Shown here piece after piece: positions 5,820-6,506 of a DNA stretch of 6,506 nt. Under the pieces are notes generated by a model. The model ran no database searches and was not told where the DNA came from. It was given only the letters and a program-made list of their open reading frames with translations. The DNA lies in NCBI GenBank assembly GCA_030639555.1, contig DAOWCM010000125.1:1-6506 (forward strand). The letters run 5' to 3'. This stretch comes from Candidatus Eiseniibacteriota bacterium. GTDB lineage: Bacteria > Joyebacterota > Joyebacteria > Joyebacterales > Joyebacteraceae. The position numbers and the translations under genes are program-made. The first letter of the stretch is position 1; each line of letters begins with the position of its first letter.

Positions 5820-6400
5820 GCACGATGACCGTCGACAGAACAGTGGACCTCATGGTCCGTTCAGGCGCGCTCATGAGGGGGCACTTCAAGCTGACCTCCG
5901 GCCTCCACAGCGACGAATACTGCCAGTGCGCGAAGGTCCTCGAGCAGCCTGAGATGGCGGAAGAACTGGGCCGGATGCTGGCCGACATGTTCCGGGACGA
6001 GGCAGTGGACGTCGTCGTCTCGCCGGCCATCGGGGGCATCGTCATCGGACACGAGGTCGCGAGGGCCCTGGGGGTCCGTTCGCTCTTCGCAGAACGTTCC
6101 GAGACAGGCATGGCGTTCCGGAGGGGCTTCCGGATAGCGCCTTCTGAGAGGGTCCTCATCATAGAGGACGTGGTGACGACCGGAGGGTCCGTCAGGGCCG
6201 TCGCTGCGGCCGTCGCGGCGGACGGCGGCGAGACCGTGGGCTTCGGGTTCATAATGGACAGGAGCTGGCAGCCTCTCAACCTGCCGGCGCAGACGAAGGC
6301 GCTCATCGAGGGCCGGCAGATGGAGTTGTACGAGCCGGACAGCTGTCCGCTCTGCGAAGCAGGCATCCCGATAGAAAAACCGGGCAGTCGTCCCGAATAG
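5816..6400 (+). CDS. pyrE: Orotate phosphoribosyltransferase
   Basis: Joins orotate and PRPP to give OMP and pyrophosphate, the step before PyrF; the two enzymes would share the intermediate. 194 residues with a type I PRTase fold. An N-terminal orotate hood has HFKLTSGLHSDEYCQCAKV (23-41), the pyrophosphate loop region is SPAIGGIVIG (69-78), and the PRPP-binding motif is VLIIEDVVTTGGS (113-125) with E117 and D118. The C-terminus DSCPLCEAGIPIEKPGS (175-191) is typical of the Thermus-like PyrE subfamily and contains a CxxC pair (C177, C180); C36 and C38 form a further CxC in the hood. The start is ATG 5816, seven bases after GGAGG (5804-5808), within the ATGA overlap with pyrF. The frame is open upstream to 5582, but that stretch is pyrF read in another frame. 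It is the last gene of the operon visible here. Confidence 0.96.
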   Translation: MSTMTVDRTVDLMVRSGALMRGHFKLTSGLHSDEYCQCAKVLEQPEMAEELGRMLADMFRDEAVDVVVSPAIGGIVIGHEVARALGVRSLFAERSETGMAFRRGFRIAPSERVLIIEDVVTTGGSVRAVAAAVAADGGETVGFGFIMDRSWQPLNLPAQTKALIEGRQMELYEPDSCPLCEAGIPIEKPGSRPE

Positions 6401-6506
6401 ACGTAGACGTGCAGGGAGCGGTCGAGTAGTGTGGGCGCTTCCTCAGAACACCCACGCCGCAACGCTAACACATCCGAATATCACATCCGGAACCAGTCCT
6501 GACAAG
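6401..6506 (+). other. Region after pyrE; no gene and no clear terminator
   Basis: No open reading frame of note is seen. GGGAGCG (6414-6420) can pair with CGCTTCC (6436-6442), one pair being G-U, around a 15-base loop, and GTGGG (6431-6435) can pair with CCCAC (6451-6455) as a competing stem. Neither is followed by a T run, so a factor-independent stop is not evident. The transcript may continue past the window or end with Rho. Confidence 0.4.

Noticed and set aside
6469..6489. Direct repeat CACATCCG (6469-6476 and 6482-6489)
   Set aside because: Two eight-base copies 13 bp apart with no further copies; not enough to suggest an operator, CRISPR or attachment site.

Overview
This window is a GC-rich bacterial chromosomal segment. 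Its main content is a complete, tightly packed pyrimidine (UMP) biosynthesis operon on the + strand, in the order pyrB-pyrC-pyrK-pyrD-pyrF-pyrE (about 1182-6400). Together these genes encode every step from carbamoyl phosphate plus aspartate to UMP. The carbamoyl-phosphate synthetase genes (carAB) and a pyrR regulator gene are not in the window. The dihydroorotate dehydrogenase is the two-subunit class 1B type (PyrD plus the Fe-S/FAD subunit PyrK), which normally passes electrons to NAD+. The aspartate carbamoyltransferase has no PyrI regulatory subunit beside it.

Left edge (2-340): the 3' end of a gene for a probably exported protein that ends in a YPNPFNP-type, FlgD-like/type IX-like C-terminal domain, followed by a strong hairpin terminator (365-398). 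Such tails are common in the FCB superphylum and related candidate phyla (Bacteroidota/Ignavibacteria relatives, Eisenbacteria, Latescibacteria, Krumholzibacteria and similar). Combined with the high GC content, this suggests an uncultured lineage of that kind, but the window does not allow a firm assignment. Next comes a small single-domain cupin gene (580-927) with its own plausible promoter.

Leader region (928-1181): a good candidate promoter (1005-1033) precedes a leader of about 140 nt. The leader contains a close match to the PyrR-binding RNA loop (1067-1080), a terminator-like hairpin with a U5 run (1112-1150), and a hairpin that can mask the pyrB ribosome binding site (1157-1180). The 3' half of the PyrR loop can pair with the 5' arm of the ribosome-site hairpin, so the leader looks like a two-state switch. 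This is the most interesting regulatory signal here and is inference from hand-drawn pairing.

Operon (1182-6400): all six genes overlap their neighbours (4, 80, 8, 19 and 4 bp in order), and each has a purine-rich Shine-Dalgarno sequence inside the preceding gene, so translational coupling is likely. Four of the six use GTG or TTG starts. The 80-bp pyrC/pyrK overlap is unusual: PyrC carries an extra tail of about 24 residues encoded in a second frame over the start of pyrK, and third-position GC bias indicates that pyrK is the ancestral frame there. After pyrE (6401-6506) no gene or convincing terminator is visible. I see no CRISPR array, mobile element, tRNA or rRNA. The window is mostly ordinary core metabolism; the leader and the pyrC/pyrK overlap are the parts worth a second look.
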